DNA of 64,000 bases, taken from positions 55,833 through 119,832 of the forward strand of contig NZ_JAIBNX010000005.1 in the NCBI RefSeq assembly GCF_026130045.1, given 5' to 3'. The DNA is from Micromonospora sp. CPCC 205371 (GTDB taxonomy: Bacteria > Actinomycetota > Actinomycetes > Mycobacteriales > Micromonosporaceae). Positions within the stretch are counted from its first letter, which is position 1, and every line of letters begins with the position of its first letter. The notes beneath the pieces were generated by a model. It did no database searches, had not been told where the DNA came from, and saw only the letters and a program-made list of their open reading frames with translations. This document shows, one piece after another, positions 1-8,151 of this stretch. A program made the translations under genes and the position numbers.

Positions 1-511
1 GCACCGAGACCGTCAACAGCGGCCTGCCCATCCACATCGCCGCGAAGCTCCTCGGCCACCTCGACCTCAATACCACCCAGGGGTATGTTGCGGTCTCCCC
101 GAGGAAGTGATCCGCCACTACCGCACGTTCATCGAGCAGGGCAGATCATGCCGCCCGAACGACGAGTACCGCGAACCCACCGACCCCGAATGGACCGAGT
201 TCCGCGACCATTTCCAGCTACGCAAGGTTGCGTTGGGCACCTGCGACCGGCCCTACGGAACCCCTTGCCAGCACGAGCACGCCTGCGTTCGCTGCCCCAT
301 GCTTCGCCTTGACCTACAACAAGTTCCGCGTCTACTACAGATCGAATCTAACACCCGCGAACGACTCGAAGAGGCCCACGGCATGCAGTGGCTCGGCGAA
401 GTCGCCGCGCTGGAGGAAAGTCTGCACCACATCAGTAGAAAGAAGCAGCAAGCCGACCGGCTCCGCCAACAAACCGAACTCGGGGAGTCCGGCTCCACCG
501 CACTCGGCTGA
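1..511 (+). pseudogene. Tyrosine recombinase/integrase, C-terminal part, frameshifted
   Basis: This is the 3' end of a phage-type tyrosine recombinase whose 5' part lies outside the window. The first frame (from base 3) carries the LLGH box and ends in TTQGYVAV, containing the expected catalytic Tyr region, but then hits a TGA at 108-110. The reading continues in another frame from base 98 (PEEVIRHYRTF...) to 511 with the Cys-rich tail (CDRPYGTPC, HACVRCP) usual for large actinobacterial integrases. Joining the frames needs one missing base near 96 (TC where TTC would give F-P-E-E-V). Seen: the frame break. Inferred: a one-base deletion inactivated the gene, or a sequencing error. The enzyme would have cut and joined att sites of an integrated element, so this marks an old insertion edge. 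Confidence 0.8.
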
Positions 512-547
512 TGCGTCTCGCGACCCGTCCGGCTGAAGCCTGACGGC

Positions 548-913
548 TTACCCCTGCGGACGGGCGTTGATCTGCTCGGTGGGCGGGAGCCGCCGCACGG
601 GTTCGTCGCCGATGGAGTAAACCTCCAGACAGGACAGATATCCCTCACCATCGACGAGTAGCACGATGCCGGCGTAGTACTCGCCGTCGCTGAGGTCAGC
701 CGACACCGGTGCGCTGGACAACACTGGGGCCGGCGCCGCGGCGCGTTCCACAGCAAGGTTGACGGTCGCGCATCCGCAGCCGCATCGGCCTTCGACGGTG
801 GCGAACGGTAACTGCGCGCGCAGTTCGTCTCGCCCAGGGAACGGCACAGACAGCAAACGCGCCATGACGGCTCGCTCGTCGTCACTGAGCGGGCGAGGCA
901 TGTCACCGGTCAT
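548..913 (-). CDS. Hypothetical protein, 121 aa
   Basis: The frame opens at the ATG at 913 (MTGDMPRPLSDDERAVM) and ends at 548. The N-terminal 35 residues look like a short amphipathic helix followed by a GRDELRAQLP segment. A Cys-containing patch (GRCGCGC) and a region of beta-type residues (YYAGIVLLVDGEGYLSCLEVYSIG) follow. No catalytic motif is recognised. The Cys cluster could bind metal, but this is only a guess. A short NUDIX-like remnant overlaps its start by 4 bases. Small proteins of this type are common in actinomycete genomes; function unknown. Confidence 0.6.
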   Translation of the reverse strand: MTGDMPRPLSDDERAVMARLLSVPFPGRDELRAQLPFATVEGRCGCGCATVNLAVERAAAPAPVLSSAPVSADLSDGEYYAGIVLLVDGEGYLSCLEVYSIGDEPVRRLPPTEQINARPQG

Positions 914-1023
914 CGCGCCGCCCTGATGGGGCAGGGGTCTTGAATCTCGAGCATGAGGACGCGGTCTTCGTCGTCGAGCAGCACAACGCGGGCGCTGGAC
1001 CTGGTCTTGATCTGCTCCGGCAC
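910..1023 (-). pseudogene. NUDIX-type hydrolase remnant (N-terminal strand only)
   Basis: A 37-codon frame from GTG at 1023 reads VPEQIKTRSSARVVLLDDED then RVLMLEIQD and stops at 910-912, overlapping the next ATG as ATGA. The ARVVLLDDEDRVLML segment is the typical first beta strand of NUDIX hydrolases, but the NUDIX box itself is absent. It could be the stump of a deleted gene or simply a leader peptide coupled to the 121-aa gene. Weak evidence, based on pattern only. Confidence 0.3.
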
Positions 1024-1563
1024 GCGTCGACCCTACGGAAACCGCATCGATCCCTGCACCCGATTTCACGCCCACCGCAGGCCAGCTGGGCGTTCGGCAG
1101 TTGATCAAGGCACCGAGCGCCGCAACGAAGCTAAGCCTTATCGATGATCTTCGTGGTGCGGAGAAGCGGCCCCGACAGTAAACCCATCAAAGCCAGCACC
1201 ACCGTCCGCATTCTCGGCGCCAACAGGCCCCGGCCTGACGCCAAAGGCATGTAACGAGTCTTCAGCCCGCGGTGGGCGAGGTCGCCAACGACCTCGCCCA
1301 CCCGCGCTGGCGAACCGGGTCAGCGAATGCGCGAGCTCCGCGCGTTCGAGGCTTCGCCCTGTCAACGGAGTACTCATAACGGCAGTGACTCACGGCCTCG
1401 TCCGATCTTGGTCAATGTCGGGCCACCTGTGAGGTCGAACGCTACGCCAGCAGGCGATAGTTCCGCAGTTCGCGCTAAACTACTCGCGGTGGTTGCCCAG
1501 CAACGACCCGATCGGCGCAGTCGGTCTACAGCCGCAAGGGCTCAGCGGTCTCGACGGAGCAAG
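1024..1563. other. Region without a convincing gene
   Basis: Open frames here (for example 1327-1764 plus and 1138-1377 minus) have no recognisable motifs, biased low-complexity content and no ribosome binding site. The only clear structure is the strong hairpin at 1271-1302. The stretch is probably debris between the integrase remnant and the GNAT gene. Confidence 0.5.
1271..1302. terminator. Strong hairpin, likely bidirectional terminator
   Basis: A perfect 14-bp stem (GGTGGGCGAGGTCG paired with CGACCTCGCCCACC) closes a CCAA tetraloop. There is no T-tract, as is common for actinobacterial terminators. It lies downstream of the minus-strand GNAT/NTPase operon (stop at 1564) and is well placed to end that transcript. 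Confidence 0.65.
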
Positions 1564-2040
1564 CTATCGGATGTGAAGTTGATAGGCAGCGCGGTCCTTG
1601 CCTGGGCCCTTGAAGTCTTTGATCACGGATACCCCGTCGATGGCGTAGTCACCGGTGACGTTACGGAAGCCGAGCGATTCCCAGGCGGCTCGGGCGGCGA
1701 GGTTGTCCGGTTCGGAGGTGAGATAGATCCGGTCGCAGCCCCACTCTCGCGCCCGATCGTGTAGATGGGCTACCAAGGTACGTGCGATGCCTTGCTTGCG
1801 GTGCGCCGGGTCAGTCATGACGTCCTGAATGTACACATCATCGGGGTTGTCCTGGCTACGGAAGGCGATGATCGCGCCGGCCACCTTGCCGTCGATGAGC
1901 GCTACTGGGCAGGTGGATGAGAACAGGCTGGCGTACAGCCAGTAGTCCGATTCGGTTCGGACCCGAATGTACGGGCTTCCAAGTTCCATTAGGCGCATTA
2001 CTTGTGGGATCATCTCCACGCTGAACGTCGCTACGATCAT
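1564..2040 (-). CDS. GNAT-family N-acetyltransferase
   Basis: This 158-aa protein has the GNAT fold order. An N-terminal strand/helix region is followed by VALIDGKVAGAIIAF, then VYIQDVMTDPAHRKQGIARTL, where the last part is the acetyl-CoA pyrophosphate-binding motif (R/Q-x-x-G-x-A), and LTSEPDNLAARAAWESLGF, the motif B region near the C-terminus. It should transfer an acetyl group from acetyl-CoA to an amine; the substrate is not visible. Its ATG overlaps the stop of the upstream 1037-aa NTPase gene as ATGA, so the two are translated together. That coupling suggests the acetyltransferase modifies something sensed or produced by the NTPase protein, or the NTPase itself (inference). Confidence 0.85.
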   Translation of the reverse strand: MIVATFSVEMIPQVMRLMELGSPYIRVRTESDYWLYASLFSSTCPVALIDGKVAGAIIAFRSQDNPDDVYIQDVMTDPAHRKQGIARTLVAHLHDRAREWGCDRIYLTSEPDNLAARAAWESLGFRNVTGDYAIDGVSVIKDFKGPGKDRAAYQLHIR

Positions 2041-5000
2041 GAGTTTGCCGCTCTTCCCTTGCCGCGGGCCACGTCGATGAAGTTCTTGACGGCTACATCC
2101 GGTTGGACGGCCTCAACGATGCTGCGCCCCACTATCAGGACGTCCCAATCACGTGAGCTGGCAAGCGCGTAGTCGGTTGGACCGAATCCGCCAGAAACCG
2201 CGACGGGCAACCTGGTCCAGCTCCGGACGATGCGCGCCTTCGCCAAAGGGTGCCGGCCCGCGACGCCAAGATCAATGTTGGTGGTGATACTGAAACCGTC
2301 CACCCCGACACGTTCCATATCGCGAACCCACTGTGGCGACGCGTGAAAGGCGGGTATGTCGAGCACGACGGGCACGCCGAGTCGCCTGCCGGCACCGGCG
2401 GCGGCCGCGACGTTGGCGGAGGTGGCCGGCCCAATCAGCAGCACGACATCGGCGCCGGCCTCGGCAGCCATGGCCACCTGGTCGCGTCCCCAATCGGCCG
2501 ACATCATCTCCGCTACGACAGCAACGTCAGGCACTTCGCGTTTGATGCGTTCGACGGCGTGTAGGCCGACGTGTTTGATCAACGGGTCACCGACCTCGAC
2601 AAAGTCAGCGCCGGCGCCAGCCGCAGCGCGCGCCACGACAACGGCGTGGTCAAGGTCCTGCAGATCGAGGGCGACCTGCACCGAGCGTCCCTCGCGCAGG
2701 CGCCGGTATGCCTCCGAAGACGACGGACCGGATGGCTCGCGTACACCTCGCAGCAGCGCCTCGACCTCGCGGCGCACTAACCAGCTTTCGCTGCCGATCG
2801 CGCGGTCAGTCAGTGATCTCAGTACCGTGGCGGGTAGCCGGACGGCGCCGGTTCGCTGCTCACGTAACAAGGCGAATAAGGCCCGCTCCTGCGCCGGAGG
2901 TCGCTCATCTGGCGACGGCACGTCGTGCAACAGAAGGAGGCGGTTCAGCAACGTCGCAATGTGACCGGGGCAACCGCGCCAACTCTGGTCATCGGTCAGC
3001 GCCTGAATGGCGGTGGGGTCAGGTCCTCGCTGCCGATCGGATTCGGCGTCTCGGGAAGCAAGGCTCTCCAAGGTGCAGCCACGAACATGCCAGTTCTCGT
3101 CGGCCAGCAATGTCCTCAGCTGATGAGTGGTTACCGCTGGATCCAAACCACCGGCTGCTCTTCCTACAGCGGCCCGGACTTTGTAGTCAGCATCGGCGAT
3201 CAATCTTTCGAGGATTGGGCCGTGTGCCCTGTTGCTGCGTGCCCTAACATCGCCGATGCCCTCAGCCAGCGCTGCTCGAACCCGCCAGTCCGGGTGGGTG
3301 AGTAGGGTATCCAACAGGTCTGCTGGGTCGTGATCGCTGCTGACGAACACGAAGAAGTGCCGGGCGAAGAACGTGGCCTCGTCGGCGTCATCGAGGTTGG
3401 CGGCAGCCAGCAGCCTAGCGACCTGTTCGCTATCCATGCTCCGTTCTACGCACATGGTGATCTCGGTCCAGACCGCAAATCCAAATGCACGCAGCAGCTC
3501 GAGGATCCAGGCCTCGTAGTCCTCGCCGAGCGCGGCGGCGACCAGCGGCGTGGCGATCAACGACTTCGACAGGCCAACGACGCCCTCCGGCACACACCTG
3601 CGTACACATGCGCGTAACACCTCGGGACCTAGCCGGCCACCGACGCTGTCAATCACCATCGGCAACGTGAGGTTCGCGCTGATCGTCGGCGAGAGCACGA
3701 GCGCCGCGAGTAGATCGGATGCGTGCTGGGCGAGACGACTCACGACGAAGTCAAAGACGCCCCGCGCAGTGGCGGCCGTGGCCGCGTGTGCGGCCAGTTC
3801 GTTGAGGGCGGCGACGGTCGCCAGCGACCGCCCCCGCTGTACGACGAGATCCGATATCCGACTGGCTAGGAAGTACTCCCGCAGCACATCATGAGAAAAC
3901 GTCACGCCTCCGTCCGGCGCCACACGCAGTAAAGGAAGGCGTATCGTCAATGTTCGGGGTGGCGACCCATCGACGACTGCCTCGTCAAGGATCAGTGTCT
4001 TCGGGACCAGCTCACCGGCTTGACTCGCCGCGAGGTCAGAAAGGGCTACAGCAACGCCCTTGAGGTTCCCTCCTGACGCACGAATGATCGACGACACACA
4101 GTGGTCGACCAGGTGGTATGCGTCCACGTCGCCAGTCGCAGCGTCGTGCCCAGCGGTCTTGATCAACTCCATATACAGCGGCAGCCTCGCCAGCTGCTGA
4201 ACAGGCAGTGGCAAGTCGAGAAACGATGGCTCGCCCGGCCCACGGGACAGCTGCCAGGCTCGCACCGCTTCGGCGGCAGTCCACGGTACGAGGTGATGCG
4301 AGACCTGAGGCGTGACACCGGCGGGTGAGTAGATCGAGGCGGCCAAGACCGGATATGCCGACACGTCTACATCAGGCGGTGTTCGGATCACCAGTAGAAA
4401 CCGCAATTGCGGCGACATGACCTGCCGGACAATGACATCCAGCTGCCGACCAATGGCGTTCAGCTCTTGCTGGCCTTTGACGCAGTCCAGGATGACCAAA
4501 CATGGTCGGTGTAGCCGTTCACTTCGCCGTTCCAAGGTCAGGAGGGCATCGCCGTCGGTTGGTATCGACGCGTATCGCAAGATCTCGACCGGCAGGTCGG
4601 GTTGACCGTCGCCGAGGACATCGATCGCATGCAACTGCACATCGGCATAATCGGCCAGCTCAGCCGCCAGGTATTGGACCAGCTGCGTCTTGCCGCACCC
4701 CGGCACCCCCGTCACGACGAACACACGCGACGGTGATCTCAAGAACTCGGCGGCAATCTCGACAACGCCGGCCGGCGGCTGGTACCGCAGCCTCGATCCT
4801 GCACCGACCCGCAACGTACTGACAAGAGACCTCGAGCGCTGCGCCGAGCCTTCCGCAAGTTGGTCTACAGCGGGCACCGCCTCGCCAGATTCGGCAGGGG
4901 AAGCTGCTGGCTCAGCAGCCGCGAGTATCGCCTCGAAACGTCGACGAACCTGGTCGGGCGCGCGCTCAAGCGTGGTGTCCAGTATCCGCTGCGTCGCCTG

Positions 5001-5150
5001 ACGCAGCTTCGCTCCGGCGCCCTTGGCCTCCATATCAGCAATCGCGGAGACGCTGAGACCGGTGTGATTCGAGAAATCCCGCACGCTCATGTGGAGGGCG
5101 TCGCGAAGGATGCGGGCCTCCTGGCCCGTCCACCGCACGACAGTGACCAC
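2037..5150 (-). CDS. XRE HTH - P-loop NTPase - HEAT-like - HUMPS/OMPDC-like barrel fusion, 1037 aa
   Basis: Starts at GTG 5150. Residues about 10-45 form an XRE-type helix-turn-helix (ILRDALHMSVRDFSNHTG, SVSAIADMEAKG). Residues about 140-470 are a STAND/NACHT-like NTPase with Walker A TGVPGCGKT (about 147-155) and Walker B CLVILDCVKG. A helical middle follows, with HEAT-like units (HPDWRVRAALAEGIGDV; DADYKVRAAVGRAAGG; DENWHVRGCTLESLA). Residues about 824-1037 match the hexulose-6-phosphate synthase/OMP decarboxylase superfamily (VQVALDLQDL; DFVEVGDPLIK; PVAVSGGFG; VLIVGRSI). The catalytic D-x-K-x-x-D of that family appears as AEMMSADWG: the Lys and first Asp are gone, so the barrel probably binds a phosphorylated ligand rather than catalysing. 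It is coupled to the GNAT gene. A likely role is a signal-sensing ATPase or a defence sensor. I know of no characterised protein with this architecture. Confidence 0.8.
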   Translation of the reverse strand: MVTVVRWTGQEARILRDALHMSVRDFSNHTGLSVSAIADMEAKGAGAKLRQATQRILDTTLERAPDQVRRRFEAILAAAEPAASPAESGEAVPAVDQLAEGSAQRSRSLVSTLRVGAGSRLRYQPPAGVVEIAAEFLRSPSRVFVVTGVPGCGKTQLVQYLAAELADYADVQLHAIDVLGDGQPDLPVEILRYASIPTDGDALLTLERRSERLHRPCLVILDCVKGQQELNAIGRQLDVIVRQVMSPQLRFLLVIRTPPDVDVSAYPVLAASIYSPAGVTPQVSHHLVPWTAAEAVRAWQLSRGPGEPSFLDLPLPVQQLARLPLYMELIKTAGHDAATGDVDAYHLVDHCVSSIIRASGGNLKGVAVALSDLAASQAGELVPKTLILDEAVVDGSPPRTLTIRLPLLRVAPDGGVTFSHDVLREYFLASRISDLVVQRGRSLATVAALNELAAHAATAATARGVFDFVVSRLAQHASDLLAALVLSPTISANLTLPMVIDSVGGRLGPEVLRACVRRCVPEGVVGLSKSLIATPLVAAALGEDYEAWILELLRAFGFAVWTEITMCVERSMDSEQVARLLAAANLDDADEATFFARHFFVFVSSDHDPADLLDTLLTHPDWRVRAALAEGIGDVRARSNRAHGPILERLIADADYKVRAAVGRAAGGLDPAVTTHQLRTLLADENWHVRGCTLESLASRDAESDRQRGPDPTAIQALTDDQSWRGCPGHIATLLNRLLLLHDVPSPDERPPAQERALFALLREQRTGAVRLPATVLRSLTDRAIGSESWLVRREVEALLRGVREPSGPSSSEAYRRLREGRSVQVALDLQDLDHAVVVARAAAGAGADFVEVGDPLIKHVGLHAVERIKREVPDVAVVAEMMSADWGRDQVAMAAEAGADVVLLIGPATSANVAAAAGAGRRLGVPVVLDIPAFHASPQWVRDMERVGVDGFSITTNIDLGVAGRHPLAKARIVRSWTRLPVAVSGGFGPTDYALASSRDWDVLIVGRSIVEAVQPDVAVKNFIDVARGKGRAANS

Positions 5151-5344
5151 CTGAGCGTCCTTCCATAGTCGGCGTGGCCCGACCCCGCCACGTTACCCAC
5201 TCACGTAGTGATCGCCAGCACTGGGATCTGCCCCCAGCGCCATTGATATGGGAAAGATCCAATTGCGCGGCCTGATCCCGACGCCTCTAGAGCAGAGAGG
5301 CTAGCGGGGCCAACCCAGCACCAGCCCTTGGTATCGGCGGGCAA

Positions 5345-5381
5345 ACCGGAACAGTACCGGAACGCAACCGGGTTTTAACCG
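5345..5381. repeat. 11-bp phased ACCGG repeats (regulatory iterons)
   Basis: Four successive units start exactly 11 bases apart at 5345, 5356, 5367 and 5378: ACCGGAACAGT, ACCGGAACGCA, ACCGGGTTTTA, ACCGTCC. The last is degenerate. They lie in the 413-bp gap between the divergent XRE-NTPase gene and the DUF5753 regulator. Spacing of one helical turn places all units on one DNA face, as expected for cooperative binding of a regulator. Both flanking genes encode XRE-type DNA-binding domains and either could be the ligand (inference). Nothing else is evident in this gap. Confidence 0.5.
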
Positions 5382-5563
5382 TCCTGGCCGGACCGCAGTC
5401 TAAATGGGTACCGGCGACCAGCCTGCGAGGGTGGCCCACCCCGGTCAACCGCTACCGCCGTGGCCTACTCACCGTCCTACACCAATAGTCCACGAGGGCT
5501 GAAGCAGCATCCGAGACGCGTGCTCAACGAGTTCTTCTCATCGTTCAGAAGGGTGTATTGACC

Positions 5564-6445
5564 ATGCCGACGAAGCGGTCTGAGTTTGTGCAGACCATCC
5601 GGGCTCAGTTCTTGGGTCAGCGGATGCGTAAGCTCCGCGATGATCGCGGGCTGACGCTCAAGTACGTGGCCGGTTATCTGGGGGTGGAGTTTTCGACCCT
5701 CGCCCGCTACGAACGTGCCGAGTGGCCGTTCCGCCGCGACCACGTCGCGGCCCTGCTGGACATGTACGGCGTCTACGACGACCGCGAACGTGAAGCGCTG
5801 GTCGCGTTGAGTGCGAACGCCGGCCGGGCCAACCATTGGTACCTCGACGGTGTGGAGCCGGAGGCCAAGCTCGGGCCGATGCCGGACCGGTGGTGGATCC
5901 ACGACCGGGCAGAAGAGATCTGTTTCTACAGCCCGACTGTGCTGCCGGAGGTGGTGCAGACTACCGCCTATCTGGACGAGGTCATGGCAAGCGTACGTCC
6001 GCACAAGCCGCCATCGCCCGGCGAACGCAGCAAACGCGCCCATGACATCAGCGTCCGAGCCAAGGCATTGACCAGCCGGGAGGGACCCCGGCTTCGGATT
6101 GTCGTGGACGAGGCGGTGCTGCGCCGGCCGGTCGCCGGGCGGGCGGCGTTGAAGGCGCAACTGGAGCACCTGGTCAACCTGCTTCGCATGCACCCAACTG
6201 TGGACCTGCAGGTCTTGCCGGAGAAGGCGACCGCGCACCCCGGGCTGTACGGCGGGTTCACCATCTACCGGATGCCGCAGCCGTACCCGGAGGTGGTGTT
6301 CGTCGAGCACCTGGGCGGGGCGCTGCTGATCGAGACCGATGGGGCGGAGGAGTACAGCAAGGCGTTCAACCACCTCGCCATGGAGGTCGCGGACAGTCCA
6401 ACGGACTCGATCGCCCTGCTCAACCAGGTCAGGGAGAGGCTGTGA
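5564..6445 (+). CDS. XRE-family transcriptional regulator with DUF5753 (SCO-type)
   Basis: The ATG at 5564 gives 293 aa. Residues 15-70 are an XRE helix-turn-helix (LGQRMRKLRDDRGLTLK, GVEFSTLARYERAEWPF). The remainder is the DUF5753 domain typical of actinomycete regulators, with YSPTVLPEVVQTTAY, VDEAVLRRPV and LYGGFTIYRMP. In this family the gene is nearly always followed by one or two short acidic or Cys-containing proteins, as here (6445-6636 and 6726-6968), which act as partners or antagonists. It shares the intergenic region with the divergent NTPase gene and its 11-bp repeats. Family assignment is firm; the regulon is unknown. Confidence 0.9.
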   Translation: MPTKRSEFVQTIRAQFLGQRMRKLRDDRGLTLKYVAGYLGVEFSTLARYERAEWPFRRDHVAALLDMYGVYDDREREALVALSANAGRANHWYLDGVEPEAKLGPMPDRWWIHDRAEEICFYSPTVLPEVVQTTAYLDEVMASVRPHKPPSPGERSKRAHDISVRAKALTSREGPRLRIVVDEAVLRRPVAGRAALKAQLEHLVNLLRMHPTVDLQVLPEKATAHPGLYGGFTIYRMPQPYPEVVFVEHLGGALLIETDGAEEYSKAFNHLAMEVADSPTDSIALLNQVRERL

Positions 6446-6636
6446 TGGACACACACTCGCCGCCGGCCGGCGGGCACGCGGGTCAGGTTTCGGACGTGGC
6501 GGTCACGGTCGCTGCTGGCGCGGTGGCCGTGTTCGCCGACCAGCACCAGCTCCACATTCCACCCGAGCTTCGGGAGGACCTCGCTCGCGCGGTCCTGACC
6601 GCTGCCTGGGACCACCTGGGCGGGAATCGCGAGTAG
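6445..6636 (+). CDS. Small protein coupled to the DUF5753 regulator, 63 aa
   Basis: The ATG at 6445 overlaps the regulator stop by one base (TGATG); a GTG one codon earlier is also possible. The sequence is MDTHSPPAGGH, then a hydrophobic helix (VAVTVAAGAVAVFADQ) and LPPELREDL-like helices (PPELREDLARAVLTAAWDHL). There is no enzyme motif. Its position directly after an XRE-DUF5753 gene suggests it is the small accessory partner often found there. It is followed by a hairpin at 6646-6688. Confidence 0.6.
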   Translation: MDTHSPPAGGHAGQVSDVAVTVAAGAVAVFADQHQLHIPPELREDLARAVLTAAWDHLGGNRE

Positions 6637-6645
6637 ACGCAGGCT

Positions 6646-6688
6646 CCTGTCCGCCGTCGCTGCCGCACGGGGCGAGGCGGCGGACAGG
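6646..6688 (+). terminator. Hairpin between small genes, terminator or attenuator
   Basis: CCTGTCCGCCG (6646-6656) pairs perfectly with CGGCGGACAGG (6678-6688). TCGC/GCGA (6657-6660 with 6672-6675) extends the stem beyond a two-base bulge. It lies between the stop of the 63-aa gene and the ATG at 6726, so it may reduce read-through into the next small gene. Confidence 0.5.
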
Positions 6689-6725
6689 CACCACTCACGG
6701 CATACGGACACGGGAGAAGGTGGCC

Positions 6726-6968
6726 ATGGTGACCGTGTACGCCAGCGAACGCGTCCAGACGGCTGCCGCGCAACAGGCGCTCGACGAGCACATCACGCTG
6801 ACCGCCACCGGACAGTGCCGCACCTGTGACATCCCAGGCCCGTGCCCGTGGTGGGAGGCGGCCACCGCCGCGTTCGCACAGACCCGCCATCTGCCCCGGC
6901 GTACCAGCGGCCTGACCCGTCCCGACTTGGTCGGCGTCCGCCGCGTCGCCTTCTCCTCTCGGACCTGA
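6726..6968 (+). CDS. Small Cys-containing hypothetical protein, 80 aa
   Basis: The ATG at 6726 is preceded by GAGAAGG. The protein contains CRTCDIPGPCPWWEAA, a C-x2-C-x5-C pattern that could hold zinc, and an alpha-helical N-terminus (VQTAAAQQALDEHI). Proteins with this TGQCRTC...CPxWE pattern occur in actinomycetes beside XRE-DUF5753 regulators (family knowledge, not checked). Function unknown. Confidence 0.6.
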   Translation: MVTVYASERVQTAAAQQALDEHITLTATGQCRTCDIPGPCPWWEAATAAFAQTRHLPRRTSGLTRPDLVGVRRVAFSSRT

Positions 6969-7067
6969 CCTCGGGCGAGCCTGACCTAGGCGAGCGACGC
7001 GCCGTTGAGCGTTTCGGATGCCCGTTCCTCCCTACATTCCGGCAAATGGATACCAAGGGTGACTGAA

Positions 7068-7421
7068 ATGAACGGTCTCGGCGCCGCTGGTCGGCTCCGC
7101 GGTGACCTCGTTGACCAGCTCCAGGCCCGCGGCCTCATTCGCACTGAGGCGGTGACGCGGGCGTTTAGGGCCGTGCCCCGGCACCTGTTCACGGCCGGCG
7201 CCGCCTTGGGGCAGGCATACGCGCCGGACGACCGGCCGCCTCCAGGCAGTGTCGATCCTGCCAGGACAAGGTCTGTGCGCCCGCGAGGCTCAGGGCGGAA
7301 CGCGCGCTGGCCCGGTATGGGCGGCTGCCTCGGCGAACGCCAGAAGCGACGCGGCCCACGGATGTCCGCTGTCCAACGGGGTGGCTCCTGGTTCACCCGA
7401 TCGACGTCCGGTCAGCGATGA
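7068..7421 (+). pseudogene. Degraded protein-L-isoaspartate-type methyltransferase, N-terminal fragment
   Basis: From ATG 7068 the frame reads LVDQLQARGLIRTEAV, then RAFRAVPRHLF and AYAPDD. This is the conserved start of protein-L-isoaspartate O-methyltransferase-like enzymes of actinomycetes. After about residue 55 (codon near 7235) the similarity stops: the SAM-binding domain is absent and the rest is Arg/Gly/Pro-rich noise. The fragment is therefore a stump left by deletion or rearrangement upstream of the kinase/dehydrogenase cassette. Confidence 0.55.
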
Positions 7422-7497
7422 CACCACTGAGGGACACGAGCGCGTTCGGGCTGCAGTGCCGGTGTTCCGATCATCGGACGCGTCGATCAGTTAGGCG

Positions 7498-8151
7498 GTG
7501 ACCGTCGTGACCGCACATGCCCGGCACCGGGGCCTGTTCGTCGCGATCGAGGGGCCGACCGGCGTCGGCAAGACGACACTGGCCGCGTTCCTCGCCCACC
7601 GGCTCGACGCGGCGGTGTTCTTCGACCCGTTCGAGGACAACCCCTTCCTGCCCGACGCGGACGCGGCCGGGCGTACCCCCGCGCCTGAGCTGGCGCTGCG
7701 CTTGGAGCTGACGTTTCTGGCCTTGCGGCTGGCCCAACTGCGGCACCTGGAGCAGGCACTCGCCGTCGACGGCGTCGTGGTCACGGACTGGCATCTGCTC
7801 AAGCAGCCGATCTTCGCCGCCACGACCTGCAAGACCATCGATGCCCTGCTGATCTCGGCAAGCTGCGACCTGTGGGCCGACTCGCTCCCCACGCCGGACG
7901 TGCTGATCGCGATGAACGCCCACGGCACCACACTGCGCGAGCGCGTCCAGCGGCGAGGGCGGTCGATTGAGGCCGACATCGACGTACGGCACTTGACCGA
8001 ACTGAGCGTCGCCTTCGGCGCGGCGTTCGACCACTACCCCGGCCCGATGCTGCGGCTGGACGCTGGCACCTTCGATGTCTTCAACCCCCAGCACGTGGAC
8101 CAGCTCACCGACACCGTGCGGCACGTCGCCGCAGAAAGGATCACGCGATGA
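7498..8151 (+). CDS. Thymidylate/deoxynucleoside kinase-like P-loop kinase
   Basis: Starts at GTG 7498; 217 aa. The N-terminal GLFVAIEGPTGVGKTTLA contains a perfect P-loop (GPTGVGKT) in the dTMP kinase/deoxynucleoside kinase style. VVVTDWHLLKQPIFA resembles the DRY/DR-type substrate-contact region of dNKs, and RERVQRRGRSIEADI the Arg-rich LID. It should phosphorylate a nucleoside, nucleotide or sugar-like substrate at the expense of ATP; which one is not visible. It is the first gene of a four-gene operon. Its stop overlaps the ATG of the dehydrogenase (ATGA at 8148), so the product probably feeds or derives from that pathway. Confidence 0.8.
   Translation: MTVVTAHARHRGLFVAIEGPTGVGKTTLAAFLAHRLDAAVFFDPFEDNPFLPDADAAGRTPAPELALRLELTFLALRLAQLRHLEQALAVDGVVVTDWHLLKQPIFAATTCKTIDALLISASCDLWADSLPTPDVLIAMNAHGTTLRERVQRRGRSIEADIDVRHLTELSVAFGAAFDHYPGPMLRLDAGTFDVFNPQHVDQLTDTVRHVAAERITR

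Noticed and set aside
5345..5381. CRISPR array
   Set aside because: Only four 11-base units without spacers; no cas genes anywhere in the window.
5477..6454. Long 325-codon open frame opposite the DUF5753 regulator
   Set aside because: It mirrors a gene with clear XRE/DUF5753 motifs; composition is Leu/Arg/Val-rich antisense noise of high-GC DNA.
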